Assembly (NCBI GenBank): GCA_016934645.1
Contig: JAFGSL010000203.1
Span: forward strand, 1 to 18,086
Length of the DNA stretch: 18,086 bases
From: Anaerolineae bacterium
GTDB taxonomy: Bacteria; Chloroflexota; Anaerolineae; B4-G1; SLSP01
Direction of reading: 5' to 3'
Shown here: one piece after another, positions 5,656 to 13,466 of the stretch
How the letters are laid out: each line of letters begins with the position of its first letter
Position numbering within the stretch: the stretch's first letter is position 1
The notes under the pieces: generated by a model
The model's database searches: none
Told to the model about the DNA's origin: nothing
What the model saw: the letters and a program-made list of their open reading frames with translations, nothing else
Made by a program: the position numbers and the translations under genes

Positions 5656-8194
5656 TCAACGCAGAAAGGTTCTTCACGAAGCGGTTAAACCCAACGACGT
5701 AACTGTCGAGATAATCCTGCGCCAGATCATCGGCGAGAGAGGCCGCATCCGCGACGTACAACAAGGGGACGAAGGGGCGAAAGTCACGCAGGCTGATGTG
5801 CATTGTCCCGTCGTCATCACTCAAGATACCCCACACCAATTCCTTCGTCGCGCCGTCGTCTTTGGCGCTTAGAAAGCGGTGTGGGCTGGTGTGCGGCGCG
5901 ACGCACCCCAGATTGGAGAAAACTTCGCTGCCTTTGATGACCTCATTCAAGACCCCGATGCGCTGTGGAATCTGGTCGAGGATGTGCTGTATGGAAGGTG
6001 GTAGATGTCCCAGGAGGCGCAGCGTGGCGGTGTTGAAGCTCTCCCCGCGCATCGTGACGGCCTTCAGTGTGTCCAGGAATTCCCCAAAGGCTTTGAGATG
6101 CGCCAGGAACGCGCGCCGTGCCTCGTCGAATTTACCCCAACTGGCTACATTCTGTTCCAGACGATAGCGTAGATACTGTTCCTGGACTTCGTCGAACAAA
6201 GGCATAATCGTAGGTAGTGGGTTGCGGAAGGTGGTGGGGAACAAGCGCGCCTTCGGGGCAACATGGCTGGCGTCCATTGGGATAAGCAGTGCGGGATTGG
6301 TCTCGCGGTCGTGAGCCAGGGTTTGGGTGATACTCTCCTGGATGGTACGGCATTGTTTGGTGTCTAGCCGCTTCCCCAAATCATCCAGTTCTTGCTGGAT
6401 GGAGGCCGAAAGCGAATAGGTCGAAGCGTGGAAGCCCCGGTAAAGCAGCAGCAAATCGTTGACGGTGAGGTGAACCCCGCGTTGATCGAGCCATGTGCGC
6501 AATCGCGTCAGAGTCCTGGTATTGATGGCCGTGGACTCGGCGGCGGCTTCGCGCGGGAGCGCGTTTTTGCCGGCCATGACGACGACTTCCGGTGTGCCGA
6601 GCAGCGCCAGCGGCGTGACGGTGAGCGGTTCAGAGGGCGCGGAGTGTTTCACGAACCGGCGGTAGGCGTGAACCGCGCTATCGGTCACAATCTCAGCCAC
6701 TGCCATCCCCCACATTCCATCGAAGAAGATGTGCGACTGGTCGAATATCGTGCTTTCGGGTGTGCGGAAAATCGTGAGGGCGTGATCGCCGACGCCGCGC
6801 CGGTTGCGCCGGATGTGCGCCAATGGCTGCTCGTTGGAGCTTACGTCCCAGTTGATGAGGACGGGAGCGCGGCACAGGCGTCCGAGGACCTTTTGGGTCG
6901 CCGGAGGAAGTTTGTTGCGCAGTTGGGATTGCATAGCGCGTGGGATTTCGGCCAGCACAAGGTCGAGGTCGGCGGCTTTAGCGCGTGGCGCGTTGAAAAC
7001 GCCAGCGACCCACGCCAGGATTGTGTCTGGTGTGGGCGGGCGGAGTGTTCCTAGCACTTGTTTGCTCTCACGATACCATACGCGCCCGCCCCGGTCGGAG
7101 TCCAGCGCTACGCCCTCAGCATCGCACAAAGTGCCGTTGCGGTTGGCGTACAGTGGAATGGGCACGTCATCCGACGCGCCGTCAGGCGGGTAGCAGAGCG
7201 GGCTTCCGGCGCTGTTGCGCTGGCAAACGGGTAACAGGTACGTCTGCCCCTGCCAGATGAAGCCGACAAAGGCCCGCGACAGTGTGTAATACGTTTTATG
7301 TTCCTTGTGCGTTTCCGGCGTCAGTGCAGTGAGGAGCGTCATCTGCTCTACATAAGATGGCAATTCGTCCCGACAACGTGCGTCGAAGCGTTCGTGGACG
7401 CGGGCTTGCGCGGCACGGTTGAGTGCGGCTATGCGCGCCTGGATGAACCGTTCGAAGGTTTCCAGGCGGTGACGGAGATAGTCACTGTCATCGCTGGGCG
7501 CGTGATAGGGGCGCGCCGCGTTCCAGTCACGCCAAAGTGTGGCGAGGGGAGGGCGTTGGTTCATCCTGGTCTCTATGGCTTCTTCTTGCACTAACCGCAG
7601 TAGCACGTGTTCGCGCCAGTCGGTGCGCAGCAGATCGTCATATGTGTAAAGAAGCTGCAACGCGGCGCTGACCCACGCGGCGGCTTCGCCGACTTGGTCG
7701 CGTGGCGCGGGGATTGCGCGTTGGAAGCCTATGGTCTCGTGGGTGTGGTGTGCCGTATCCTCGCGCAGGCCAAACTCCAGATAGAACTGCCACGTCCCTT
7801 GCGGGAACGCGCTCTCCGTATCCTTGCCTGCCAGTTGCAGGAGCTTTTGATAGGCATAAAGCAGGGCCGCCGGACCGCCGATAACGACGCCGAACAGGCC
7901 CTGAGGGAGCAACTCCAGGCTGCGCAACAGGGCTGTGATGTCCTGCCGCACCCGCTCGGCATTGATTTTGCGCCCCTTGAGCTGCATCAAGCCGTTGAGG
8001 ATGAAGGCCGGAAGGTTGCCGGCGGGCAAAACTTGCGCGATTTCCTGTTGGATCTCGCGGATTTCCGGCAGCGTTAAGCGCGTAAGCCTTTGTAGGGTGT
8101 CCTCATCGATCTGCGACAGCGCCGCGAGCGTGGCATCCTTGGCGCGGGTCAACGTCTCTAGTTGTTCTTGCGTGATACGTCCTTTAGCTGTCAT
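5624..8194 (-). CDS. Large cytoplasmic protein of unknown function (856 residues)
   Basis: The product has no signal peptide or clear membrane helix. Residues 10-120 are helical and rich in Leu, Gln and Glu. A conserved-looking segment YLEFGLREDTAHHTHETIGFQ lies at about 138-158. A beta-rich part follows at 305-380 (YYTLSRAFVGFIWQGQTYLLPV). Around 446-512 is INWDVSSNEQPLAHI..., then SHIFFDGMWGMAVAEI with H488 and D492-G493, an HxxxDG arrangement like that of some CoA-dependent acyltransferases; I regard this only as a hint. The C-terminal third is helical. The ribosome binding site is weak (GGATAACGT before the ATG). It follows the kinase gene in the same direction across a heptamer array, so it may be co-transcribed with it. 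Its 3' end overlaps tetR on the other strand. I do not recognise a named family. Confidence 0.75.
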   Translation of the reverse strand: MTAKGRITQEQLETLTRAKDATLAALSQIDEDTLQRLTRLTLPEIREIQQEIAQVLPAGNLPAFILNGLMQLKGRKINAERVRQDITALLRSLELLPQGLFGVVIGGPAALLYAYQKLLQLAGKDTESAFPQGTWQFYLEFGLREDTAHHTHETIGFQRAIPAPRDQVGEAAAWVSAALQLLYTYDDLLRTDWREHVLLRLVQEEAIETRMNQRPPLATLWRDWNAARPYHAPSDDSDYLRHRLETFERFIQARIAALNRAAQARVHERFDARCRDELPSYVEQMTLLTALTPETHKEHKTYYTLSRAFVGFIWQGQTYLLPVCQRNSAGSPLCYPPDGASDDVPIPLYANRNGTLCDAEGVALDSDRGGRVWYRESKQVLGTLRPPTPDTILAWVAGVFNAPRAKAADLDLVLAEIPRAMQSQLRNKLPPATQKVLGRLCRAPVLINWDVSSNEQPLAHIRRNRRGVGDHALTIFRTPESTIFDQSHIFFDGMWGMAVAEIVTDSAVHAYRRFVKHSAPSEPLTVTPLALLGTPEVVVMAGKNALPREAAAESTAINTRTLTRLRTWLDQRGVHLTVNDLLLLYRGFHASTYSLSASIQQELDDLGKRLDTKQCRTIQESITQTLAHDRETNPALLIPMDASHVAPKARLFPTTFRNPLPTIMPLFDEVQEQYLRYRLEQNVASWGKFDEARRAFLAHLKAFGEFLDTLKAVTMRGESFNTATLRLLGHLPPSIQHILDQIPQRIGVLNEVIKGSEVFSNLGCVAPHTSPHRFLSAKDDGATKELVWGILSDDDGTMHISLRDFRPFVPLLYVADAASLADDLAQDYLDSYVVGFNRFVKNLSALIKATKPSPNG

Positions 8195-8202
8195 ACGTTA
8201 TC

Positions 8203-8299
8203 CAGGGATTAGTGATTAGGGATTGGTAACTGGTGACTCGCGGCCGATTGCTGGTCACCAATCCCCAATCACTGATGACCAGTCACCAATCGCCAGTCT
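8203..8299. repeat. Inverted heptamer array A
   Basis: Degenerate 7-base units run in strict register. Left half, 8203-8237: CAGGGAT, TAGTGAT, TAGGGAT, TGGTAAC, TGGTGAC. Right half, 8251-8299: CTGGTCA, CCAATCC, CCAATCA, CTGATGA, CCAGTCA, CCAATCG, CCAGTCT. The right half is the inverted form of the left, so the array can fold into a long hairpin around a 13-base centre. It fills the gap between the kinase stop codon, which it touches, and the start of the 856-residue gene. Short tandemly repeated heptamers are known from filamentous cyanobacteria; this looks like the same kind of repeat. Confidence 0.75.
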
Positions 8300-10445
8300 A
8301 CGGCAACTGCTCACCGATGACAACACAGCGGAACCCGAGCGTGGCACTCTTAGCGGGGCGTTCGTCGCCTACGACCGCGCTTTCCGGCTTGCCGAAGGTG
8401 CGGTACGTCGTGCGCACTTCGTATTCTACCGATTTTTCGATGGGCGCGCCCGCACCACCGCGCATGACGCGATAAATGCCGCTTTCCGGCCCGGTCGGAT
8501 CGGAGGGCAAATCCGTGACGCTGTAGTAATCCTTGTCGTACCAGTCGCCAGTCCACTCGAATACATTGCCCGCCAAATCCAGGATACCATACGCACTGGC
8601 GTTGTTCGGGTAACTTCCGACGGCGACTGGACGATTGCCGATGGGGATGCGCGTGCGGTCGTATTCGTCTCCCCAGGGGTAGCGCCGCTTAGACGCTGTC
8701 ACTGGATCCCACGAGGCGGCCTTTTCCCATCCGGCCTCGGTGGGCAGGCGCGCATCCCATCCGGTGACGTCGGCAACCCAAGCGCAGTAACCCGCTGCCT
8801 GTTCCCAACTGATGAGGACCATGGGATAGTTGCCTTTGTTTACAGCGTCGTATTGGTCGCGCGTGATGGGTTCCGTGCACGCCTCTGCAGCGACGCAAAG
8901 CTTGTACTGGTCAGTTGTCACTTCTGTCTCGTCCATCCAAAATGCGTTGAAGGTGACTTCGTGCTGCGGTTGCTCATCCTCGGAAGCGAGTTCGTCATCC
9001 TCTGCTGCGCCCATCAAAAATGTACCTCCTGGTACGAAGTGCATCGTCATCGCGTCAACGGTGCGCGTGCGCGTTTCACCCGGCGCAAGTGTGGGCGTCG
9101 GTGTGGGGGTGGGAGGTGTGGTTGGTGTTGCAGTCGCTGTCGCCGTTGGACGGGGTGTCAGCGTGGCGGTAGGCGAGGGCGAGGGTGTGGCCGTCGCAGT
9201 TGGTGGTGCCGCCACGGGTTCGGTTTCGGGCCGCGAGGTGGCTGTGGCGGTAGGAGACGTTGTCGGTAACGCTGTGGGCGACGCTGTCAGTGTCGCCGTT
9301 GGTGTCGCCGTCGGCGCGAGGAGCGGGACGTTGAGCAGCGTGCTGCGCCCGGTGAGCTCCAGATAGGCGAACACGCCGAGGGCAATCAGTATGAGCAGGA
9401 CTAACCACAATCCGCTTCTGCGACGGCGTGCAGGTGGTTCTGGCGGTGTGCGCAAGGCGTCGACCGGCGGTGGTGGCGTCTCGAAGGTGGTCGCGGTGGT
9501 TGGCGCGCTAACGGCCGGTGGCACACTCGACGGTGCGAGTGGTGGCGGCGGGATGGTATCTTCCGGGGACGGGACGGGGATGCGCGGCGACGGCGCGCGG
9601 GTGTCTCGCCACGCTTCTCGCAGTGCGGCGGCTAGCGCGTGCCCCGTGGGAAAGCGGGCGGCGGGGTCTTTCGCCAGGGCCTTCAAAATCATGGCCTCGA
9701 CAGCGACGGGCAGGTCAGGTCGATAGTGACGCAGCGGTGTAGGATCTTCGCTGATGTGCTTGAGCGCAATAGAGAGTGGCGAGTCATCCTCAAAAGGCAG
9801 ATGTCCGGTCAGCAACTCATACAGGATGCCACCGAGCGAATAGATGTCGGACTGGGGTACGGCGGCGCGTGAATTCATCGCTTGCTCCGGCGCGATGTAT
9901 TCCGGTGTGCCGAAAGTCTCGCCCGAGGTGATCTGACTGGCACGATTGCGCAGCATCACCAACCCAAAGTCACCCAGAATCGCTTCGCCGCGCTCACTCA
10001 ACATGATGTTGCCAGGTTTGACGTCCCGGTGAATAATGCCCTGCTCGTGTGCGTAGTCCAGCGCGGCGCCTGTTTGTTCGATAATGGTGAGAACCTCTGC
10101 TGGGGTAAATGGCCTACCGGCAATGCGCCGCTGATCCATTTCCATGCGGAGATCACGGCCTTTGATGTATTCCAACACCAGATACGGGCGACCCTGGTGC
10201 ATCCCAAAATCATAAACCTGGACGATGTGCTGGTGACGCAATGCGGCAATCGCCTGGGCCTCACGCTGAAAGCGCAGGACTACACTTTCATTATCCTGCA
10301 GCGTTTGCCCCAGGAATTTGAGGGCGACCGGTCGGCGCAGGGTCTGGTGATAGCCTTTATACACCTCGGCCATACCACCCCGCCCGATTTTTTCTATAAT
10401 TTTATAAGGCCCGATATACGTGCCGATTAAGTCATCTGTTGTCAT
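8298..10445 (-). CDS. Transmembrane Ser/Thr protein kinase with extracytoplasmic formylglycine-enzyme (FGE/SUMF1)-like domain
   Basis: The protein has 715 residues. Residues 14-275 are a complete PknB-like kinase domain: glycine loop GRGGMAEV (21-28), ATP lysine K43, E62, catalytic HRDVKPGN (139-146), DFG (159-161) and GTPEYIAPE (179-187). A Pro-rich stretch is followed by one membrane helix at about 345-363 and a Thr/Pro repeat linker at 378-455. Residues 463-712 form an FGE-sulfatase-type domain: FVPGGTFLMG, DETEVTTDQY, YPMVLISWEQAAGYCAW, RLPTEAGWEKA, YPWGDE, GNVFEWTGDWY, RVMRGG and GFRC. Many such bacterial domains do not make formylglycine but act as binding or maturation modules. The predicted arrangement is kinase inside and FGE-like domain outside. 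It has its own promoter and precedes the 856-residue gene, a possible partner. Confidence 0.93.
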   Translation of the reverse strand: MTTDDLIGTYIGPYKIIEKIGRGGMAEVYKGYHQTLRRPVALKFLGQTLQDNESVVLRFQREAQAIAALRHQHIVQVYDFGMHQGRPYLVLEYIKGRDLRMEMDQRRIAGRPFTPAEVLTIIEQTGAALDYAHEQGIIHRDVKPGNIMLSERGEAILGDFGLVMLRNRASQITSGETFGTPEYIAPEQAMNSRAAVPQSDIYSLGGILYELLTGHLPFEDDSPLSIALKHISEDPTPLRHYRPDLPVAVEAMILKALAKDPAARFPTGHALAAALREAWRDTRAPSPRIPVPSPEDTIPPPPLAPSSVPPAVSAPTTATTFETPPPPVDALRTPPEPPARRRRSGLWLVLLILIALGVFAYLELTGRSTLLNVPLLAPTATPTATLTASPTALPTTSPTATATSRPETEPVAAPPTATATPSPSPTATLTPRPTATATATPTTPPTPTPTPTLAPGETRTRTVDAMTMHFVPGGTFLMGAAEDDELASEDEQPQHEVTFNAFWMDETEVTTDQYKLCVAAEACTEPITRDQYDAVNKGNYPMVLISWEQAAGYCAWVADVTGWDARLPTEAGWEKAASWDPVTASKRRYPWGDEYDRTRIPIGNRPVAVGSYPNNASAYGILDLAGNVFEWTGDWYDKDYYSVTDLPSDPTGPESGIYRVMRGGAGAPIEKSVEYEVRTTYRTFGKPESAVVGDERPAKSATLGFRCVVIGEQLP

Positions 10446-10482
10446 GCGCTACCTAGTCACGAAATACGTCGTTCCAGTGATG

Positions 10483-10510
10483 AGTATAATGGAGTTTGTA
10501 ACTAAGTCAA
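10483..10510 (-). promoter_or_regulatory. Promoter of the kinase gene
   Basis: On the minus strand TTGACT (10510-10505) and TATACT (10488-10483) are separated by 16 bases. The predicted start near 10476 gives a leader of about 30 bases before the ATG at 10445. Confidence 0.65.
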
Positions 10511-10624
10511 CGCTTTTTTGTATGATATTTACATTGAAAATTAGGGCCTGTGCTTTCAAAATGATTAGATCGTGCAGCGGCATTATAGGCTCTGGACAAA
10601 AGCCGCAAAACCGATATTATCAGG

Positions 10625-10727
10625 TTAGTAACGGGTAACGAGTAATGAGTGATGCGTAACGAGTTGTGAGTAGGGCATATCCTATTCCTTTATTACTCAT
10701 TACTAATTTCTCATCACTCATTTCTAG
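10625..10727. repeat. Inverted heptamer array B
   Basis: Seven units in register on the left (10625-10673): TTAGTAA, CGGGTAA, CGAGTAA, TGAGTGA, TGCGTAA, CGAGTTG, TGAGTAG. Five inverted units on the right (10693-10727): TTACTCA, TTACTAA, TTTCTCA, TCACTCA, TTTCTAG. The halves can pair into a long imperfect hairpin around a centre of about 19 bases. It lies in the 307-base gap between the divergent kinase and epimerase genes, just before the epimerase start. Unit sequence differs from array A, but period and inverted plan are the same. Apart from this array and the kinase promoter I see nothing else clear in the gap. Confidence 0.75.
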
Positions 10728-10752
10728 TTTTTAATTTTTCAACGAGGTGAAT

Positions 10753-11670
10753 ATGAAAATCATTGTAACAGGTGGAGCAGGTTTTATCGGTTCGCACGTC
10801 GTCGATGCTTACGTTGCCAAAGGGCACGAGGTGATCATCATCGACAGCCTATGGGAAGAGGGCGGAGGACGTATAGAGAACGTCAATCCCCAGGCGCGCT
10901 TCTATCAATTGGATATCCGCAGCGACGAGGCGGCGGACCTGATTCGCCACGAGAAACCCGACGTACTCAATCATCATGCCGCACAGCATTCGGTGAAGAT
11001 CTCCACTGACAAACCCAAGTTGGACGCGGATGTTAATGTAGTTGGCTTGATCAATCTGCTCAATGCATGTGTGGATGCGGGCACGCGCAAGGTCATCTTC
11101 GCGGGCAGTGGTGCCAGTTACGGGACAGCAGAGCATATGCCGATTGATGAGCAGACCCCGCAACGACCCCAGTCGCCCTATGGCATCACGAAGATGGTCA
11201 CGGAGCATTATCTGCGCTATTACCTGCAGACGAAGGGGCTAGGCTACACGATTTTTCGTTACGGCAACGTCTTCGGGCCGCGCCAGGATCCCAACGGCGA
11301 AGCCGGGGTGATCGCCATTTTTGCTAACCGTATCCTCAAGGGCATGGACGTGCGCATCGATTGGGATGGCGAGCAGCAGAAGGACTACATCTACGTAGGT
11401 GATGTCGCCGCGGCGAACGTGTTAGCGCTTTCCGTGGGCGACAACGACGTCTTCTGTATAGCCAGTGGCAAGGGCACGTCTGTTAACGAGTTGTACCGGC
11501 AGTTGTGCGATATCATTGGCTTCGCTGCGCCGGTTGTTAAAGCGCCGATGCGGCCGGGTGACATCTACCTGTCGTACTTCGATTGTACAAAGGCAAAACG
11601 CATATTGGGTTGGCAGGCTCAGACCGGGCTGCGCGAAGGTCTGCAGGCCGTGGTCGATGCGTTAAGATGA
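10753..11670 (+). CDS. NAD-dependent nucleotide-sugar epimerase/dehydratase (UDP-glucose 4-epimerase-like)
   Basis: The protein has 305 residues, a normal length for the extended short-chain dehydrogenase family. The dinucleotide-binding motif is TGGAGFIGSH (6-15). The catalytic pair is Y143-x3-K147 in SPYGITK, with the upstream FAGSGASYG stretch. Sugar-nucleotide-side signatures RYGNVFGPRQDP (169-180), DYIYVGDVA (211-219) and the final LGW are present. The likely role is cytoplasmic conversion of a UDP- or dTDP-hexose, for example glucose to galactose; the substrate cannot be fixed by reading. The ATG at 10753 is chosen because GAGG sits five bases upstream; GTG at 10747 overlaps the Shine-Dalgarno. 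A heptamer array lies just before it, and the GH5 gene follows. Confidence 0.9.
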   Translation: MKIIVTGGAGFIGSHVVDAYVAKGHEVIIIDSLWEEGGGRIENVNPQARFYQLDIRSDEAADLIRHEKPDVLNHHAAQHSVKISTDKPKLDADVNVVGLINLLNACVDAGTRKVIFAGSGASYGTAEHMPIDEQTPQRPQSPYGITKMVTEHYLRYYLQTKGLGYTIFRYGNVFGPRQDPNGEAGVIAIFANRILKGMDVRIDWDGEQQKDYIYVGDVAAANVLALSVGDNDVFCIASGKGTSVNELYRQLCDIIGFAAPVVKAPMRPGDIYLSYFDCTKAKRILGWQAQTGLREGLQAVVDALR

Positions 11671-11685
11671 AGTAACTATTCAGCC

Positions 11686-11783
11686 ACCCTTGCGAAGGTT
11701 GCGAACGAGACTGCAGAGCGCGGTTATTTTGTCATCCGCGAGCGTATTTTGTGCCAAAACTCGCGTGAAACCTTCGCAAGGGT
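11686..11783. repeat. Small element with perfect 15-bp terminal inverted repeats
   Basis: ACCCTTGCGAAGGTT (11686-11700) and AACCTTCGCAAGGGT (11769-11783) are exact reverse complements with 68 bases between. Each arm is also nearly palindromic (CCTT-GCG-AAGG). No coding sequence lies inside and no target duplication is obvious. It fills the gap between the epimerase stop and the GH5 start, so it may act as a stem in the transcript, or be a miniature inverted-repeat element. Confidence 0.65.
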
Positions 11784-11796
11784 TGACGAGGTGAAT

Positions 11797-13062
11797 ATGA
11801 AAACATGGCGTGAGTTCCTGTGCCCTGGATTGCTCGCAATCGTGTTGCTTTTGACGGCATGCCGTCCTGCTGCAACGCCGGATAGTGCTAAGGAGTTGCC
11901 GGAGGTTGTTCCTTCTATAGAAGATAACGTGCCTCCCACAGCGACAGCGCCGACCGCCACACCTATACCGATACTTTCTCCCACGCCGACCCTGCAACCC
12001 ACGCTCGCACCGCCTGCTGTTCCACTCGACCGTATGGCGCAGGGACAGCGTCTAGGGCGCGGCGTGAATCTTGGCAACGCGCTGGAAGCGCCCCGCGAAG
12101 GCGAGTGGGGGATGGTGTTGCAAAAAGAATATTTCCGTCTCATCGCCGATGCGGGCTTCGATACGATTCGTGTGCCTATCCGCTGGTCGACACACGCCTT
12201 GGAAGAGCCGCCCTACACCGTGGACGAGAATTTCTTCGAGCGCGTGGATTGGGTGATCGAAAACGGGCTGGCCAACGGGCTGAACGTCGTCATCAACATG
12301 CACCACTACGAGGAAATCTTCGAAACCCCCTCTGCCCATGCGGAGCGCTTTATCGCCATCTGGGAACAGATTGCAGCGCGTTACAAGGGTAAGCCGGACA
12401 ACCTCTACTTCGAACCGCTCAACGAGCCGCACGGACAGCTCACGCAGGATAAGTGGATGCGCATCCTCGGCGATACCATTCTGGCGATCCGCCGTATTGA
12501 CAACCTGCACACGCTCATCGTCACCGGCGCGGAGTGGGGTGGGTACCGGGGACTACAGAGTCTGCGCTTGCCCGAAGGTGAGGAAAACTACGTCTGCACG
12601 TTCCACACTTACGAGCCGATGCTATTTACGCACCAGGGCGCGACATGGTCGGGCACCGGATATCAGACCCTCGGTGTGACGTGGCCTGGCCCGCCGGCAA
12701 AGCCGGTCACGATGGACCCGGAAGCGGCTAAGGTGGGTTGGGTGTTCTCGTGGTTCAGACAATATAATACTTACCCCTATGAGACCAACCCCGCCGGGCC
12801 GAAACCCATCTGGGATGCGTTCGATCGAGCTGTCAGAGCGGCTGAACAGCATGGCTGTGCGTTATGGTTGGGCGAATTCGGCGCGTTTGAGCAGGCCGAT
12901 ATGCAGTCGCGTATCAACTGGACGACGTTTGTGCGCGAAGAGGCTGAAGCGCGCGGGATGTCCTGGGCGTATTGGGAGTTCGGTGCGGGATTCGGCGTCT
13001 ACGACCGCGCGGCGGAGCAGTGGCACGAGGGACTACTTAAGGCATTGATACCTGAGAGGTAA
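11797..13062 (+). CDS. Glycoside hydrolase family 5 endoglucanase-like lipoprotein
   Basis: The protein has 421 residues. The N-terminus is a lipoprotein signal, MKTWREFLCPGLLAIVLLLTAC, with lipobox LLTAC and lipidated C22. A Thr/Pro-rich spacer runs to about residue 76. The catalytic domain starts at GRGVNLGNALEAP (88-100), typical of GH5 cellulases. RVPIRW (125-130), NMHHYEE (168-173), the acid/base E210 in PLNEPHG and the nucleophile E360 in WLGEFG are all present. It should cleave beta-1,4-glucans or related polymers at the cell surface, though GH5 also includes mannanases and others. The ATG at 11797 follows GAGGTGAAT; the codons upstream of it are not part of the protein. The 18 bases ACGAGGTGAATATGAAAA at this start also occur at the epimerase start. 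Confidence 0.93.
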   Translation: MKTWREFLCPGLLAIVLLLTACRPAATPDSAKELPEVVPSIEDNVPPTATAPTATPIPILSPTPTLQPTLAPPAVPLDRMAQGQRLGRGVNLGNALEAPREGEWGMVLQKEYFRLIADAGFDTIRVPIRWSTHALEEPPYTVDENFFERVDWVIENGLANGLNVVINMHHYEEIFETPSAHAERFIAIWEQIAARYKGKPDNLYFEPLNEPHGQLTQDKWMRILGDTILAIRRIDNLHTLIVTGAEWGGYRGLQSLRLPEGEENYVCTFHTYEPMLFTHQGATWSGTGYQTLGVTWPGPPAKPVTMDPEAAKVGWVFSWFRQYNTYPYETNPAGPKPIWDAFDRAVRAAEQHGCALWLGEFGAFEQADMQSRINWTTFVREEAEARGMSWAYWEFGAGFGVYDRAAEQWHEGLLKALIPER

Positions 13063-13067
13063 ATACG

Positions 13068-13169
13068 GTGGGACTGCAATTTGAGTGGGACCTTGATAAG
13101 GCGCATAGCAATCAACGTAAACATCACGTGACCTTTAGAGATTATGAACAAGGAAATTTCAGAAACTGA
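13068..13169 (+). pseudogene. brnT: Internally deleted BrnT-type toxin remnant
   Basis: A GTG-started frame encodes 33 residues. The first part, LQFEWDLDKAHSNQRKHHVTF, is the characteristic BrnT N-terminus (FEWD..KA..N..KH.V.F). It then jumps to RDYEQGNFRN, which looks like a BrnT C-terminal end. BrnT toxins are normally about 90 residues, so roughly 55-60 residues seem to be missing from the middle, in frame. The ribonuclease fold would be lost. The frame starts five bases after the GH5 stop and overlaps the antitoxin start, as in intact modules. Confidence 0.6.
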
Positions 13170-13386
13170 GGATGACCTGCGTCCAGAATACAATTTGCCC
13201 CAATTACTTAAGGATGGCGTGCGCGGCAAATATGCCACACAATATCAAGAAGGAGTCAATCTGGTTCTATTAGCGCCAGACGTAGCCGCTGCTTTTACCA
13301 GTGCTGAAGCAGTGAATGAGGCACTGCGACTAGTATTGCAACTTGCTCAGCTACCCGTATTGGAGCAAGCCAAGCCCGTTCCATAG
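13144..13386 (+). CDS. Antitoxin-like protein of a BrnT-type toxin-antitoxin pair
   Basis: The product has 80 residues and starts inside the toxin remnant. The pattern DLRPEYNLPQLLKDGVRGKYATQY, then VNLVLLAPDVAAAF and SAEAVNEALRLVLQLA, is familiar from small proteins encoded directly after BrnT-like toxins. The last part resembles a short helical DNA- or toxin-binding segment (AVNEALR). The final PVLEQAKPVP may be unstructured. With the toxin truncated, this is probably an orphan antitoxin. Family assignment is from pattern memory and not from a search. Confidence 0.65.
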   Translation: MNKEISETEDDLRPEYNLPQLLKDGVRGKYATQYQEGVNLVLLAPDVAAAFTSAEAVNEALRLVLQLAQLPVLEQAKPVP

Positions 13387-13417
13387 AAAGAGCAGAGATA
13401 TCGTAATTGGAAGATAT

Positions 13418-13442
13418 GTTTCGCCATAATTTGTGGTGAAAC
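13418..13442 (+). other. Hairpin before the DUF362 gene
   Basis: GTTTCGCCA (13418-13426) pairs with TGGTGAAAC (13434-13442) through one G-U pair, with a 7-base loop. No T-run follows. It ends 12 bases before the GGAGG of the DUF362 gene and could affect its translation or mRNA stability. Confidence 0.35.
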
Positions 13443-13466
13443 ACAGATTGATACGGAGGTTGCTTG

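Noticed and set aside
8223..9269. Plus-strand open frame of 348 codons opposite the kinase gene
   Set aside because: It is the complement of the FGE-like domain and linker; its translation ends in low-complexity Gly/Arg/Cys and has no ribosome binding site.
8203..10727. CRISPR array from the repeated short units
   Set aside because: The heptamers are contiguous, degenerate and lack unique spacers; no cas genes are present.
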